A DNA stretch of 64,000 nt, from positions 22,439,940-22,503,939 of the forward strand of contig NC_092051.1 of the NCBI RefSeq assembly GCF_003086295.3. Reading direction: 5' to 3'. This DNA is from Arachis hypogaea (taxonomy: Eukaryota > Streptophyta > Magnoliopsida > Fabales > Fabaceae). Every line of letters starts with the position of its first letter. The stretch's first letter is position 1. The translations under genes were made by a program, and so were the position numbers. The notes below the pieces were generated by a model. That model was not told the origin of the DNA and made no database searches. It was given only the letters and a program-made list of their open reading frames with translations. Positions 1-10,584 of this stretch are shown here, in pieces.

Positions 1-385
1 AAACCACTCCAACAACCCACCCGAATCAATCAAACCCTGAGGATTCACTATCATAATCAACATCATCATGCAAACTGAAATTTCCAGTAAAACATAAGAT
101 CTCAACATTGAAGACTTCCAATGCAATCATAACACTTCATAATATCCCAAACCACACAACCATAAGCACCTATTTATAAAATAGAAAATAAATCCTCTCT
201 TTAATTAATATTTTACTTTTTCCTAAAAAAAAGTAACAGAATGATGATTGCAAGCAAGCAAATAGCATCAAACACAACTTATAAAGAAAGAAACACGGAA
301 GCAAGTAATGAGAGAGCTAAAAAGGAGCATGATTGTGGGAAGCAAAGGCCATAAAGCGGAAAGGGGTACATCAGAGAAGAAAGAC
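1..385 (-). other. First intron of the SINAT-like gene, 5' part
   Basis: On the minus strand a GT donor directly follows the exon ending at 386, so this stretch reads as the beginning of intron 1. The remaining exons (rest of the RING, SIAH-type zinc fingers, TRAF-like substrate-binding domain) would lie left of the window. No other coding sequence is seen in it. Confidence 0.7.
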
Positions 386-568
386 CTGGTGGATTGGAGG
401 GTACATTGAATTTGTGCAAACAGGGCACTCAAGAAGGTCATGGACACTGGTTGTGGTGGGGCCATTGTTGTGCAGCTTCGAGATCGAAGAAAACTGATGA
501 TGGGTATGCTCATCTTCCTCCATCATAGTCAAGGACAATATACTGCTATCAATGCTACTCGATTCCAT
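386..568 (-). CDS. SINA/SINAT-type RING E3 ubiquitin ligase, first coding exon (partial)
   Basis: Sixty-one codons from an ATG at 568 to a CAG codon at 386, followed by a GT donor. The end of the peptide reads VHDLLECPVCTNSMYPPIHQ, the start of the C3HC4 RING in plant SEVEN IN ABSENTIA (SINAT) proteins; CPVC is the first zinc ligand pair. The N-terminal part is acidic and histidine-rich, as is usual before the RING. SINAT proteins work as dimeric E3 ligases that send targets for proteasomal degradation and take part in hormone, autophagy and stress signalling. Only this exon is in the window, so integrity of the rest cannot be judged. The match of the RING start is strong; the exact paralogue is not determined. 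Confidence 0.85.
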
Positions 569-1040
569 TTCTTTCTTTTCCTTCTTTCAACCGAAATTAC
601 TCTGGGCCTAATCTTCGGGTGTTTGTGATTCACTCAAAAGAGAAAAAGAAAAAGAAAAAGAAAAAATAAAGAGTATGGAATGCAAGTTTTTGAATTTGTG
701 ATGGAGGGTGAGGTGGGGAGAAGACAAGGGAAGAAGGGAAGTGGAAAAAAAGGAACTATTTTTATTTAATTTAGTAGTTGCTTACAGAAACCGATGCCAA
801 AAATTGATGCCTTTCTTTCATTGGTCTTTTCTAAGTTCCAAGACACAGACACAGAAGTGCTGTAGGAATAAAATATTAATTTCGGTGTTCGAATCCTGAG
901 GGACTAAGGACTCTTTGATTGGTAAGATCTAACGGCACACAGACAGAGCTGTTAGACAAAGGCCAATAATAATAAGATTGCAAAAAAAAATGGTAATCAT
1001 TTTGTATGGGAAGTGTGGACCTTGGACACTTTTATTTACA
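569..1040 (-). promoter_or_regulatory. 5' leader and upstream region of the SINAT-like gene
   Basis: Sequence upstream of the minus-strand ATG. A purine tract of GAAAAA-type units at about 639-668 reads as a C/T-rich tract on the coding strand, typical of plant 5' leaders. No TATA box could be assigned with confidence and no other gene is seen. Confidence 0.4.
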
Positions 1041-1339
1041 GACACAGTACTGAGACAAAAATATAAAAACATAAAATTATATTTAATAGATAAGATATAT
1101 ATAAAAATATTGTATCTAAAAATATTGAATTAATATATTTTTTTAATAAAAAATATATTTTATTTTTTATTTTTTTTATTATTTTTATTAATTTTTTTAC
1201 TATTATATTTTTTTCAAATTTTTTGGATAAAAAAAATAGGAATGAATTAAATTTTCATAATTTGTTTTAGTTTATCACAAAAAAAATATAAGAACACAAA
1301 ATTTTTGTATCTCTGTTCTTTGTGTCTGTTCTCAGTGTC
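1041..1339. mobile_element. AT-rich MITE-like remnant with GACAC/GTGTC ends
   Basis: The stretch begins GACACAGTACTGAGAC and ends CTGTTCTCAGTGTC, imperfect inverted repeats around an extremely AT-rich centre. A similar GTGTCT-rich piece occurs at about 41680-41830. No clear target duplication was found, so the class is uncertain. Confidence 0.4.
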
Positions 1340-1360
1340 TTGTCTTATCCTGTTCTCGTA

Positions 1361-1856
1361 AACTTCTCAGTGTCTTGTCTTATCCTGTTCTCGTAAACAA
1401 ACCCAACTTATGTGATTTTGACAGTCAAATCTTTGGATTAGGATTTAAGACACTCACTTTTCTCTCTATGTTAGTCTAATAGTAGAAGTAAAAATATTCT
1501 AAAGGGGAGTTTTGTTTTGGTGGTTTATAAGAAAAATTTAGACTAAATTAAATCTTTGTATTGTATTTGGTGTAAAATGTATATGATTGAATTATGTTCT
1601 TATCCTGTTCTCTCGTAAACTTCTCAGTGTCTTGTCTTATCCTGTTCTCGTAAACAAACCCAACTTATGTGATTTTGACAGTCAAATCTTTGGATTAGGA
1701 TTTAAGACACTCACTTTTCTCTCTATGTTAGTCTAATAGTAGAAGTAAAAATATTCTAAAGGGGAGTTTTGTTTTGGTGGTTTATAAGAAAAATTTAGAC
1801 TAAATTAAATCTTTGTATTGTATTTGGTGTAAAATGTATATGATTGAATTATGTTT
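1361..1856. repeat. Tandem duplication, 257-bp period
   Basis: Copy 1 is 1361-1617 and copy 2 is 1618-1856. They appear identical by eye over about 239 bp, including GTAAACAAACCCAACTTATG and the AT-rich tail. A shorter third piece of the same unit (CTCAGTGTCTTGTCTTATCC) lies just upstream at 1331. The lack of visible differences suggests a recent event. Confidence 0.9.
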
Positions 1857-2135
1857 TTGTTAAAAAAGAAAAAGTGGAGTTAAATTTAGAATTTGAAAAG
1901 TTAAATGAAGGTAATTTCTGAAATAAATGTTATTAAAGTTTCACTTTTTATCCCAACAAATTTTTAATTTTTTGTGTTTTAAAGAGATATTAAAAAAAAC
2001 TAAAATTTTGTATCCCAAAATTTAATTTTAGTTCTATATTACCAAACGCAATACTGAATCTCATTTATTCAGTATTAGAAGAATACTACATGTATTATTT
2101 AATTTATTTTAATATATATTTTATATTTTAACATA
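1857..2135. other. AT-rich spacer
   Basis: AT-rich sequence between the tandem duplication and the MULE. No gene or element is recognised. Confidence 0.5.
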
Positions 2136-2213
2136 TAATTTATAGGGCAAAAAACACAAATCAGCCAAAGCAAAATTTGGTTGATCAATCAACCAAATCA
2201 CGTTTACATGTAG

Positions 2214-2444
2214 TTCGAAACAGGTAAGTTCGAACTCATATAACATGTAATTCGAATCATGTAGATTCGAATTATAGACTGACACACAAACCAACATAAT
2301 TCGAATTCAACTGATTCGAATTACACAATAACATGTAATTCGAATCATGTTGATTCGAACTACTTCCAATGACGCAAAATCATGTAATTCGAAATGGGTT
2401 AATTCGAATTACACAAAGTATAGTTCGAACCAGGCTGGTTCGAA
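2214..2444. repeat. Subterminal TTCGAA hairpin array, left end of MULE
   Basis: Twelve TTCGAA palindromes start at 2214, 2229, 2251, 2266, 2300, 2315, 2339, 2354, 2388, 2403, 2424 and 2439. They form six pairs, each exactly 15 bp apart, and pairs recur every 36-49 bp. The better units are inverted repeats such as AATTCGAATC, a 5-nt loop, GATTCGAATT. They probably serve as transposase or host-factor binding sites (inference). Confidence 0.9.
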
Positions 2445-2463
2445 TTATAAAGGACCAGAGATG

Positions 2464-2472
2464 TATATATAT
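2464..2472 (+). promoter_or_regulatory. Probable TATA box of the MULE transposase gene
   Basis: TATATATAT followed by GG lies about 40 bp before the transposase ATG at 2509, directly after the left hairpin array. The hairpin array therefore sits in the promoter. Confidence 0.5.
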
Positions 2473-2508
2473 GGTGTGAACGTGAGTTGCTCTCATTAGA
2501 GGGGGAAA

Positions 2509-4345
2509 ATGGATAGTGAGGAGAGTTTTGTAGCGTTGGTTCACCACAGAGGATCGATTAAGAGGAAAACACGTTCCGGTGTAAAGTTCACTGATAAGGA
2601 TCCTCTCAGTATTTTTGTGAGGCCTACGACGAGGTATGATGACCTTGTTAACTCTGTACTGCTGAAACTTGGTCTGGAAGGTGTGAAACGGGTTAAGAAG
2701 TTTTTCTATCGCATTTCAATCACGGTGCTCCAAGAAACCGTGAAGTATGATTGTTTCACGATCGAGAGTGATGAGGACTTGCAGGTCATGTTTCATTATC
2801 GCCGGCAGTTTCCCGAAGTGAGGACACCAGAGCTGTTGGCAAAGTTGGTTGATGTGGTATCCGGCTCGGGGGGTTCGAACCGGAATACCCCCACTTTAGG
2901 CACGGTAGCCGGTTCTAGCTCCAGACCTGCCGGTGCATCTTCGTCTGTCCCTGTGTACGAGCCACCCGTCCAGCCTGTCGCCTCCCCTTCGTTCGCTGTT
3001 GATCTCAACGGCAGTGTAGGCGACGAGGTCAGAATAGGGAATTTTGTGCCGACCTCTTTACAGTGTGCTGCACCGGCTGGGGTTGGAGATGGATTGTTGG
3101 ATGATCCGGAGGACGATGATGTAGAGCCGGATATGATTGCTGATGACAGTGGCGATGATATTGGAGCGAGTGAGCCTGCTGGGGCGCGAGGTGGTTCTAG
3201 CTCTGGCACACAGCAGTACCCTCCACATTTTTCATCTTTGGACTTGGATGCCATGAGGCATGAGGGGTTCCTGGGGAGCCTGCTGGATTTGGCGCTAGAG
3301 ATGCGGAAGGGTCTGCTGGTCTGACAGAGTTTTAGGTTGGTCAGCAATTTCAGGATAAAGATGAGGCCGTGTTAAGTGTCAAGACTTACAGCATCCGACG
3401 AGGGGTACAGTACAAGGTAGTGGAGTATGACTATCGCCGGTATGTTGGCAAGTGTTCTGAGTTTGGGAATGGGTGCACATGGTTGATTCGGCTTAGTCTT
3501 CGGCAGCGCAAGGGCATTTGGGAGGTCAAACGGTACAATAGACCGTATATGTGTCTCGCGACCTCCATCTTCAGCGACCACAGGAGTTTGGATTACCATG
3601 TGATCCCGTCATTCATTATGCCAATGGTTAGGGCTGATGCATCCGTCAGCATCAAGGTGCTCCTAAATGCCACAGCCACACACTTTGGGTTTAGGCCGAC
3701 GTACAGGAGGGTCTGGTTAGCGAAGCAGAAGGTTGTTGCCCTCATCTATGGTGATTAGGATGAGTCGTACAACGAGCTCCCTAGGTGGGTGTTAGGAGTT
3801 TAGTTGACGATGCCTGGTACTGTTGCAGTCCTTAGGACGAGCCCTATTCGAGTTGGGGGACAGCTGGACGAGTCTCAAGCTTATTTTTACCGACTGTTCT
3901 GGACGTTTCCACCATGTATCGAGGCATTCCGTCATTGCAAGCCGTTGGTTAGTATTGACGGCACCCATATGTATGGCAAGTATGGGGAACATTGCTTGTC
4001 GCGATTGTACAGGACGGGAACTCCAACATTCTGCCTGTTGCATTCGCACTAGTTGAGGGTGAGAATGCCGAGTCCTAGTCCTTCTTTCTCTCCCACCTGC
4101 GTCAGCACGTGATACCGCAGCCGGGTCTGCTGGTTATATTGGACAGGCATAACGGCATCAAGGCCGCGCTTGAGGCTCCTGACAAAAGATGGCTACCTCC
4201 AGCTGCATACCATGCATTCTGCATTCGATATGTAGCAGCAAATTTTGTCCTAACCTTCAAGGGCAAAGACGCAAAGAGGCTTCTTGTGAATGCAGCATAT
4301 GCTAAGACTGAGGTAGAGTTCGATTAATGGTTTGATATCCTCAAG
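2509..4345 (+). pseudogene. MuDR-type MULE transposase, decayed and truncated
   Basis: The ATG at 2509 opens a 271-codon frame: a basic N-terminal domain (MDSEESFVALVHHRG...), then a Ser/Pro/Gly-rich and acidic linker. A frameshift near 3300 moves to the frame that carries the MuDR DNA-binding domain (YSIRRGVQYKVVE, a Cys-containing zinc-ligand region, WLIRLSLRQRKGIWEV). Further on are the start of the catalytic core, SIDGTHMYGKYG (first D of the DDE triad, about 3953), and LVILDRHNGIKAA (second D, about 4135). Stops at about 3329, 3756 and 3800 and frameshifts near 3990 and 4060 break the frame. The third catalytic residue and the zinc knuckle are missing because the gene stops at the deletion junction near 4340. 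It would bind the element ends and catalyse cut-and-paste transposition; this copy cannot. Confidence 0.88.
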
Positions 4346-5469
4346 CCTAGCCACGTAGGGTAGCCATCTTATGTGAATACGGTTGCCGGACTTGTTGGCA
4401 AACAGCTGAGTGCCTAGGCACAAGCAAAGCGCCGCACAGTCTCCTCATCGGCTCCCGCGGGGCACTCTCCAAAAGTCTCCTGGAACCAGGTGCAGTTTAC
4501 TGCGAACTTCTGAACTTGGTTCGCAGGAGGAATCACCCCAAGCAACTCCTGGAACCACACCCAAGCTGGATTGCCACCCTGGATGTATATCTGGAAATCT
4601 GTCAGGCAACCACTGACATAACGCCCGTCCACTGGCAACTCCAACTGGTACACCACGTCCTGAAGTGTGACCGTGCACTCTCCGAAGGGCATGTGGAAGG
4701 TGTGCGTTTTCGGATGCCACTGCTCGACAAAGGCACTGACAAGGGGCTCATCTAATCGGAATCATCTATCGTTCAGTCTCGCAAGATGGTATAATCCGGC
4801 TATCTGCAAGTACGGAACGTACCTCTCATCGAGTCGCATGCCCTGCTACCGCTGCATGCTCGAGATGCATCGCTGGGGCTGCGCATTACATGGACCGCAT
4901 AATTAGAACCACTTACAAAATCACTAACAAAAACAACTAACAACATAAACCACTTATGGAAACCACTAACAAAAAGCACATACAAAGGCAATATAATAAA
5001 CCACTAGCAAAACCGCATGCATAAACCGCTAATGTAAACCACTAACATAAATCACATGCAAATCCACTTACGAAAACCACATTCAAAACCACTAACATAA
5101 ACTGCATGCAAAACCACTAAATAAACCACTTCCAACACCACCAACATAAACCGCTAACATATACCATCAACAAAACCGCATACAAAATCACTAAAATCAA
5201 CCGCATGCAATACCATTAACAAAAACCACTGACAGAAACCACTAACATAAACCGCCAACAAAACCACATGCAAAATCTCTAAAATAAACCACTTGCAATA
5301 CCACTAGCATAAACCACTAACATAAACTGCCAACAAAACCGCATTCAAAACCACTAATTCAGATAAACCACTATCACAAATTTTTCTATCTACTAACCTC
5401 GTCGTTGATGACCCCGGCTATATGAGCAACTCCTTTCAAACGATATAGCCTTTCCGGATCGTCCCCCAT
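4340..5469 (-). pseudogene. Plant mobile domain (PMD; MAIN/MAIL1-like) protein gene of the MULE
   Basis: Exon 1 is 5469-5398 (24 codons, MGDDPERLYRLKGVAHIAGV..., donor GTTAGT). A repeat-rich intron follows to about 4879, and exon 2 starts at 4878 after an AG acceptor. Exon 2 carries RLDERYVPYLQIAGLYHLAR, HTFHMPFGECTVTLQDVVY, the VSGCLTDF...AWVWFQELLGV block and NCTWFQETFGECP, all typical of the aminotransferase-like plant mobile domain family (kin of MAIN, MAIL1 and PP7-like proteins). Two in-frame stops (near 4845 and 4765) and a frameshift near 4417 break it. Reading continues in another frame (LGTQLFANKSGNRIHIRWLP) up to the junction near 4340. It is convergent with the transposase. PMD genes are known as passengers of MULE and gypsy elements; what they do for the element is unknown. 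Confidence 0.85.
4900..5390. repeat. Degenerate AAACCACTAACA minisatellite in the PMD intron
   Basis: About 480 bp of short irregular units of the type AAACCACTAACA, AAACCGCATGCA and CATAAACCAC, spaced roughly 13-30 bp. It fills the intron of the plant-mobile-domain gene almost completely. Confidence 0.8.
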
Positions 5470-5545
5470 CGGCTGAATATTCTGATGAGAGCGAATCTGG
5501 GTCGTTTTCTCTGGGATTTGGTGGGGTATGAGAATAGAAAAGTGA

Positions 5546-5833
5546 TTCGAATGAGGTGGGTTCGAACTGCTTATATAGCTGAATCCAGTGTAATTCGAAT
5601 CAACCCCATTCGAATTACTATTTGAGGCAAAATGTGAGTAATTCGAATCAGCTAGATTCGAACTACTTGGGGAATGGTGCACAAGTGTAATTCGAAGCAA
5701 CCTAGTTCGAATTATGCTTTTTTATAATTCGAATTATGTAGATTCGAATTAGTGTGTGCTTGTGTTCGATTATAATTCAAAGTATGTTGATTCGAATTAT
5801 GTGCAAATGTAATTCAAATTTAGCTGTTTCGAA
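5546..5833. repeat. Subterminal TTCGAA hairpin array, right end of MULE
   Basis: Seven pairs start at 5546/5561, 5594/5609, 5642/5657, 5691/5706, 5728/5743, 5776/5791 and 5813/5828. Every pair is exactly 15 bp apart. In the last two pairs the first member has decayed to TTCAAA, one base change from TTCGAA. Pairs recur every 37 or 48-49 bp. The array mirrors the left one and overlaps the upstream side of the minus-strand PMD gene, whose ATG is at 5469. Confidence 0.9.
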
Positions 5834-5941
5834 TTACATAAAAATCTGGTTTGGTTAATTCATGAAGCTATTTTCAGATTGGCTAATTCGTGTAATATTG
5901 TTCTCCCCTTGGCTTAATTGGGTTTTTTGCCCTAATTTATA

Positions 5942-6148
5942 TTATCGTTAATTTAATAATTAATTTTTATATACAAATAACATGCTCGTTAAATTATTAT
6001 CTAGAAACTAACAAACTAATATTTCTAAGAGAAAAGATCCACAACCAAGTAAAATACCTAACCAAATCCAACCAAATTGTTATCAAGAGTTTTAAATTCA
6101 TGCGCACATTCTTCTTCACCCATGTTGCTGTTGCATCTTCTTCTTCTT
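5942..6148. other. Spacer ending in a short CTT microsatellite
   Basis: AT-rich DNA ending in TTCTTCTTCTT at about 6138-6148. This is the left half of the CTT microsatellite into which the copia element inserted; the other half is at 19849-19898. No gene is seen. Confidence 0.6.
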
Positions 6149-6330
6149 TGTTAGAAACAAGAGAGAAATCTGAAGAGTGTATTATTCAGTGTGTCCTCAA
6201 ATGTATAATGTACAAGAGTATATATAGGTGTTAGGAGAATCAAAGCAATAAAAGTATAAAATCCTACAATAAATATACAGATATGATATGATTCTAACTA
6301 ATTTTAATTGATCCTAATTATACTCTAACA
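6149..6330 (-). repeat. 3' LTR of the copia element (182 bp)
   Basis: On the plus strand it starts TGTTAGAAAC and ends CTCTAACA, so both ends are TGTTAG/CTAACA-type. A polypurine tract (GAGGGGGA on the minus strand, about 6331-6338) abuts it. A TATA-type sequence lies at about 6219-6227. The 5' LTR counterpart survives only at 19813-19850. Confidence 0.85.
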
Positions 6331-6342
6331 TCCCCCTCAAAC

Positions 6343-9086
6343 TCAAGTGGAAGCTAAAGATACAAGCTTGAGTTTGGATACTAGAGTTCGAAAGCAAGTA
6401 GGATGATGAGCTTTCGTGAAGATATCCGCAGTCTGATCCAGAGTTTCAACAGCTATGAGACGAATAACATCAATAAGGAGACGTTGCTGAATAAAGTGAC
6501 AATCGATATCAATGTGTTTGGTGTGTTCATGTAAAACATCATTATGGACAATCTGAATAGCATTGCGGTTGTCACAAAAAACATCATTCGGGGACGACTG
6601 AGGAGCACCCAAGTCTTCAAAAAAAAAAACCAACAAATCGAGATAACCTCAGCAGTGGTGTCAGCGAGAGCACTGTATTTAGCTTCTGTGCTTGATCGAA
6701 CAGTGAATGTTTGCTTCTTGTCTCGCCAGGAAATGAGAGAGTCACCAAGAAACAAACAATAACCAGTAGTAGAACGACGATCAGTGGGATCACCAGCCTA
6801 ATAAGCATTTGAGTACGCCTGAAAAGATAAAGATGAATGGACAGAAAAATGAAGACCATGAAACAGAGAGCCTTTGATGTAACAAAAAATGCAAAGAACA
6901 ACCGCATAGTAAGTAGTACGATGAGCTGACAAGAACTGGCTAAGAACATGAACTGGATAGGCGATGTATGGTCATGTGACAGTCAAGTAGACGAAACCTC
7001 CAACTAACTGTCGATAAAGAGTAGGATCATCCAAAACAGTGCCATCCATAGGGGTAAATCGAACATTAGGCTCAAAGGGAGTAGATTCAGTACGACTATC
7101 TGTAATTCTGGCTCAAGCAAAAAGATCTAAAGTATACTTAGCTTGAGAGAGATAGATACCATCATCAATGAATATGACTTCTAGACTAAGAAAATAACTG
7201 AGAGAATCAAGATCTTTCATCTCAAAAGCATGGTGAAAGGACGCTTTGAGATCAGAGATACCATCAACATCATCTTCAATAATGATCATGTCATCAACAT
7301 ACGAAAGTAGAAGAACAACTCCACGTTCACTCTTACGAATAAAGAGGGCATTCTCATGAGGACTGCAAGTGAATCTAAGATTGCATATAGTAGTGCTGAA
7401 CTTAACAAACCATTCACGTGGAGCTTGCTTAAGACAATAAAGTGCCTTGTAAAGGAGACAGACTTTGCTAGACGGACAAGGATATCCCGGGGGTGGCTTC
7501 ATATAGACATTTTTTTAAAAATTCCCATTATGAAATTCATTCTTCACATCCATCTGACCGAGAGACCATTTTCTGACCGCAGCAATGGCAAGGAGAGCGC
7601 GAACAGATGTGAGCCGAGCAATCGGAGCAAAACTCTCTTCATAATCAATACCATACTCTTGCATACATCCTTAAGCGACCAATCGTGATTTATAACGGTC
7701 AATAGAACTATCAAAACGAGTCTTGATCTTGTATACCCATCTACTACCCACAATTTTATGATTAGAAGGAGGATCAACCAAATCCCAAGTGTGTGCTTTT
7801 TCAAGTACCTGGATTTCGTCCTGCATTCCTTGCTGCCAATGTGGATTTGTGGAGGCTTCTCGGAATGACTGAAGTTTATTGTGATGAAGAATAGTAGAAA
7901 AATAATGATAATCAAGAAGATGAGGAGGTGAATTTCTTATCCTAGAAGAATGATTGGAGGGAGGAAGCATGATAGCAGGAGCAGGATCATCGTCTGGTCT
8001 AAAATCATCGAGAGGTGGAGAAGGCGGAAGAGTAGAAGACTCGAGAAGTTGACTGAAGATAGAACCTGTAGAATCATCACTAGAAAAAATATCAACATTA
8101 GGGTTAGTGAAAAACGGTGACTGAGTAGGAGGAATGGACTCAAATGAGGAGAACTTAGAAAACATGTGATGCTCCCAAAATACAACATGACGAGATATAT
8201 GAATACATTTGGAAAGAGGACCCCAACAATGATAACCTTTGTGTCCAGTGCCATAACCAAGGAAACAGTATATGCGAGCCCGAGGTTCAAGTTTAGTATG
8301 TTCATTAGGCTGAAGAAGAATAAAACAGACACAACCAAAAATTCGAAAAGAAATGCAATTTGGAGAAGTATGATAAAGATGCTCAAATGGAGTAATATTA
8401 CCAAGTATAGAAAAAGGGAGCCTATTGATAACATGGACAGTAGTAAGGACAGCTTCACTCCAAGTACACTCAGGACACGAAGAAGAAATAAGCATTGCAC
8501 GAATAGAGTCAAGAATGTGACGGTGTTTGTGTTTAACCCATCCATTTTTTTGAGATATACTAGGGCAAGAAAACTCGGACAAAGTATCATGTTTATCAAG
8601 AAAAGTTAAAAGCTTGGAGTCATGGTATTCCATAGCATTATCGCGTCAAAAAACTTTAATGACCTTGGAAAACTAAGTTTTAATCATAGTGGCAAAGTTA
8701 ATATAAATCTGAGGTAGCTCATGGAGATTAGTCATCAAATAAATCCAAGTAAAGGGTGAATAATTATGAATGAAAACTACAAAGTATCGAGCCTCTCCTA
8801 TAGAAGCGGTAGGAGCGAGGTTCTAAATATCAGAGTGGATAAGATCAAAAGGGGAGCAAGCAAGAGATGAATTATTGTGAAAAGATAAAGCAGGTTATTT
8901 GGCAATCTGACAAGGAATACAATCAAAAGATTCATTATTAACCTGACCCAAAACACCCTTAGACACAAGAGGACGGAATTTTCCTAAGGAGCTGTGGGCA
9001 AGACGGTGATGCCACAAGTGAAGGGTAGATGGAGAAAAAACAACACAAAGATTTGACACAGGAATATGAAGATTCTCGAGCTCAAA
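6343..9086 (-). pseudogene. Copia pol remnant: GAG-pre-IN, integrase, RT, RNase H
   Basis: From high to low coordinates: GAG-pre-integrase zinc motif (about 9000-8870, ending CIPCQ), integrase core, a long serine/proline-rich linker, RT with YVDDM (about 7300-7287), and RNase H with [20 protein letters not shown] (about 6740-6680). Stops and frameshifts break it into pieces of at most 320 codons. In the integrase the usual NGVVERKHRHI block reads NGWVKHKHRHI, so the catalytic Glu is a Lys. It would have made cDNA in cytoplasmic particles and integrated it; this copy is non-functional. Confidence 0.88.
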
Positions 9087-10460
9087 TGTAAACCCTGTTA
9101 AATTAGTAAATAATTAGTTTTTAATAACAAAAATTAGAAATGTGAATATTATATTAAATTAGGATAGAGCTCATCGAAACGAGAATTTTGACACTGATTT
9201 CGAAAAAACGGTCTAAGATTGGACCGAACAGACCGAACTGGTTGAACCGGGCCTGTCAGCCCTACAGGACCAACCTTTAAATGAACCCAAGCCCTTCTCT
9301 TCCTCATTTCAGCTGAACAACGCTGAAAGCTCCAGGGAAAGAAAGGAACGCCGAAACCCTTACGGCAAAATTCAACTCGCCGTAACTCCTCCGTCCGAGC
9401 TCCGATTGCCGCACCGTTTGCGGCCATGCGTCACCATCGCGTCGAGATCTATGTTTCTACCGGAAAAATTTCATATGTAACTCGTTTTTTTGTTCCCAGT
9501 CACTTCTTCCCCCAATTTTCAAAAATTGAGTGGAGTTATTGAATTTCCTTGTTCTTTGATGTTTTAGGATCCAATTAGCTTGAGAAAAATATTCACTCTT
9601 GCTTATGTGAAGCTTGGGTAAGGTGAGGATACTATGATTCTGTTTTAATTTCACTGAATTTGAGTTTTGGGTATTAAATTGGATATATATGTGTTATGAA
9701 TGTGTATTAGGTTGTGAATAAATAATTGGAGCTTGAAATTGTGGACGTGGAATTTTGGTGGAGGCTGGGCATTAGTATTTTGGTTGAGCTTTGGGGCTGT
9801 GTTTGTTGAGTGAATTGTTTTGGTCGCTACGAGGGAATCGGCCAAGGTATGGTTTAGGTTTCTTACATTTAATATGTAATGTTCTGTGAAAACTTAGGCT
9901 AGATAACCATAGGATAAGCTGGAATGCAGGTGTATATTTAATGTTTAGTAATTTGATTGATAAACATGTTTGGCTTCGTTTGGTGATTTGTTTAGGTGGT
10001 GGAGATTGTTACTATATGGATGTTAGAAGGAAAGTATGATGAAGTTGTTGAAATGTGAAATTATGTAACATTATTGAATGGTGGTTGATGAAATGATGTA
10101 GAGTTTTATTGAGTATTGTTGTTGGTATATTGTGTTGGTATTGATAGCTTTGGTAATGTATGGAATGGCCATCTTAAATGAAAATGAGGTTTTGAAGAAT
10201 TTGAAAAAGTTGGTTTTAGACTGAACTTCGGCCGGCTATAACTTGACTTCAGGAACCCTAAATTGAGTTCAATTTTTTTTAAATGAAAATTGGGTTCATG
10301 AAGTTTATGTTGTTCGAAGAGCGGAAGAAAAATGATTTAAAACGACTGAGTTATGCCTGTCGGAAATTTTGGTGTGAAATATGTTAATATGCTGGTGGTA
10401 TTTTCTTGGTTGTGCAGCTCTCTGGTTGATCTTTTTTTTTGAAGAACGTACATCCACACA

Positions 10461-10584
10461 TACGCGTGGCCCACACGTACGCGTTGTATGAATTTTTGGT
10501 GATGCGTACGCGACTGGTCCCATGCGTACGCGTAAAGAGCTAACAAGCATGTCCACGCATACGCGTAATCCACGCACATGGGTG
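10461..10584. repeat. Paired CGCG palindromes in the left gypsy LTR
   Basis: TACGCGT-type units occur at 10461/10478 (17 bp apart), 10507/10527 (20 bp apart) and 10560/10577 (17 bp apart, second member decayed). The CpG-rich block stands out in an AT-rich LTR. Each unit has the form ACGCGTACGCGT or a one- to three-base variant. Confidence 0.8.

Larger units (their letters stand above)
2145..5932 (+). mobile_element. Mutator-like element (MULE) with transposase and plant-mobile-domain genes
   Basis: Terminal inverted repeats start GGGCAAAAAAC (2145) and end GTTTTTTGCCC (5932). A perfect 9-bp duplication TAATTTATA flanks the element at 2136-2144 and 5933-5941, the target-site size typical of MULEs. 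Inside are a plus-strand MuDR-type transposase remnant, a convergent minus-strand plant-mobile-domain gene remnant, and a TTCGAA hairpin array next to each end. Both genes lost their C-terminal parts at one junction near 4340, so this copy is an internally deleted, non-autonomous derivative. The ends and target duplication are seen directly; the family assignment also rests on recognised protein sequence. Confidence 0.93.

Noticed and set aside
2214..2444. Regular short repeats that could suggest a CRISPR-like array
   Set aside because: Spacers are not unique sequences of constant length, the units are palindromes, and the block belongs to a eukaryotic MULE end.
2796..3347. 183-codon minus-strand frame opposite the MULE transposase linker
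   Set aside because: It is the complement of the Ser/Pro/acidic linker and shows no domain or splice signals.
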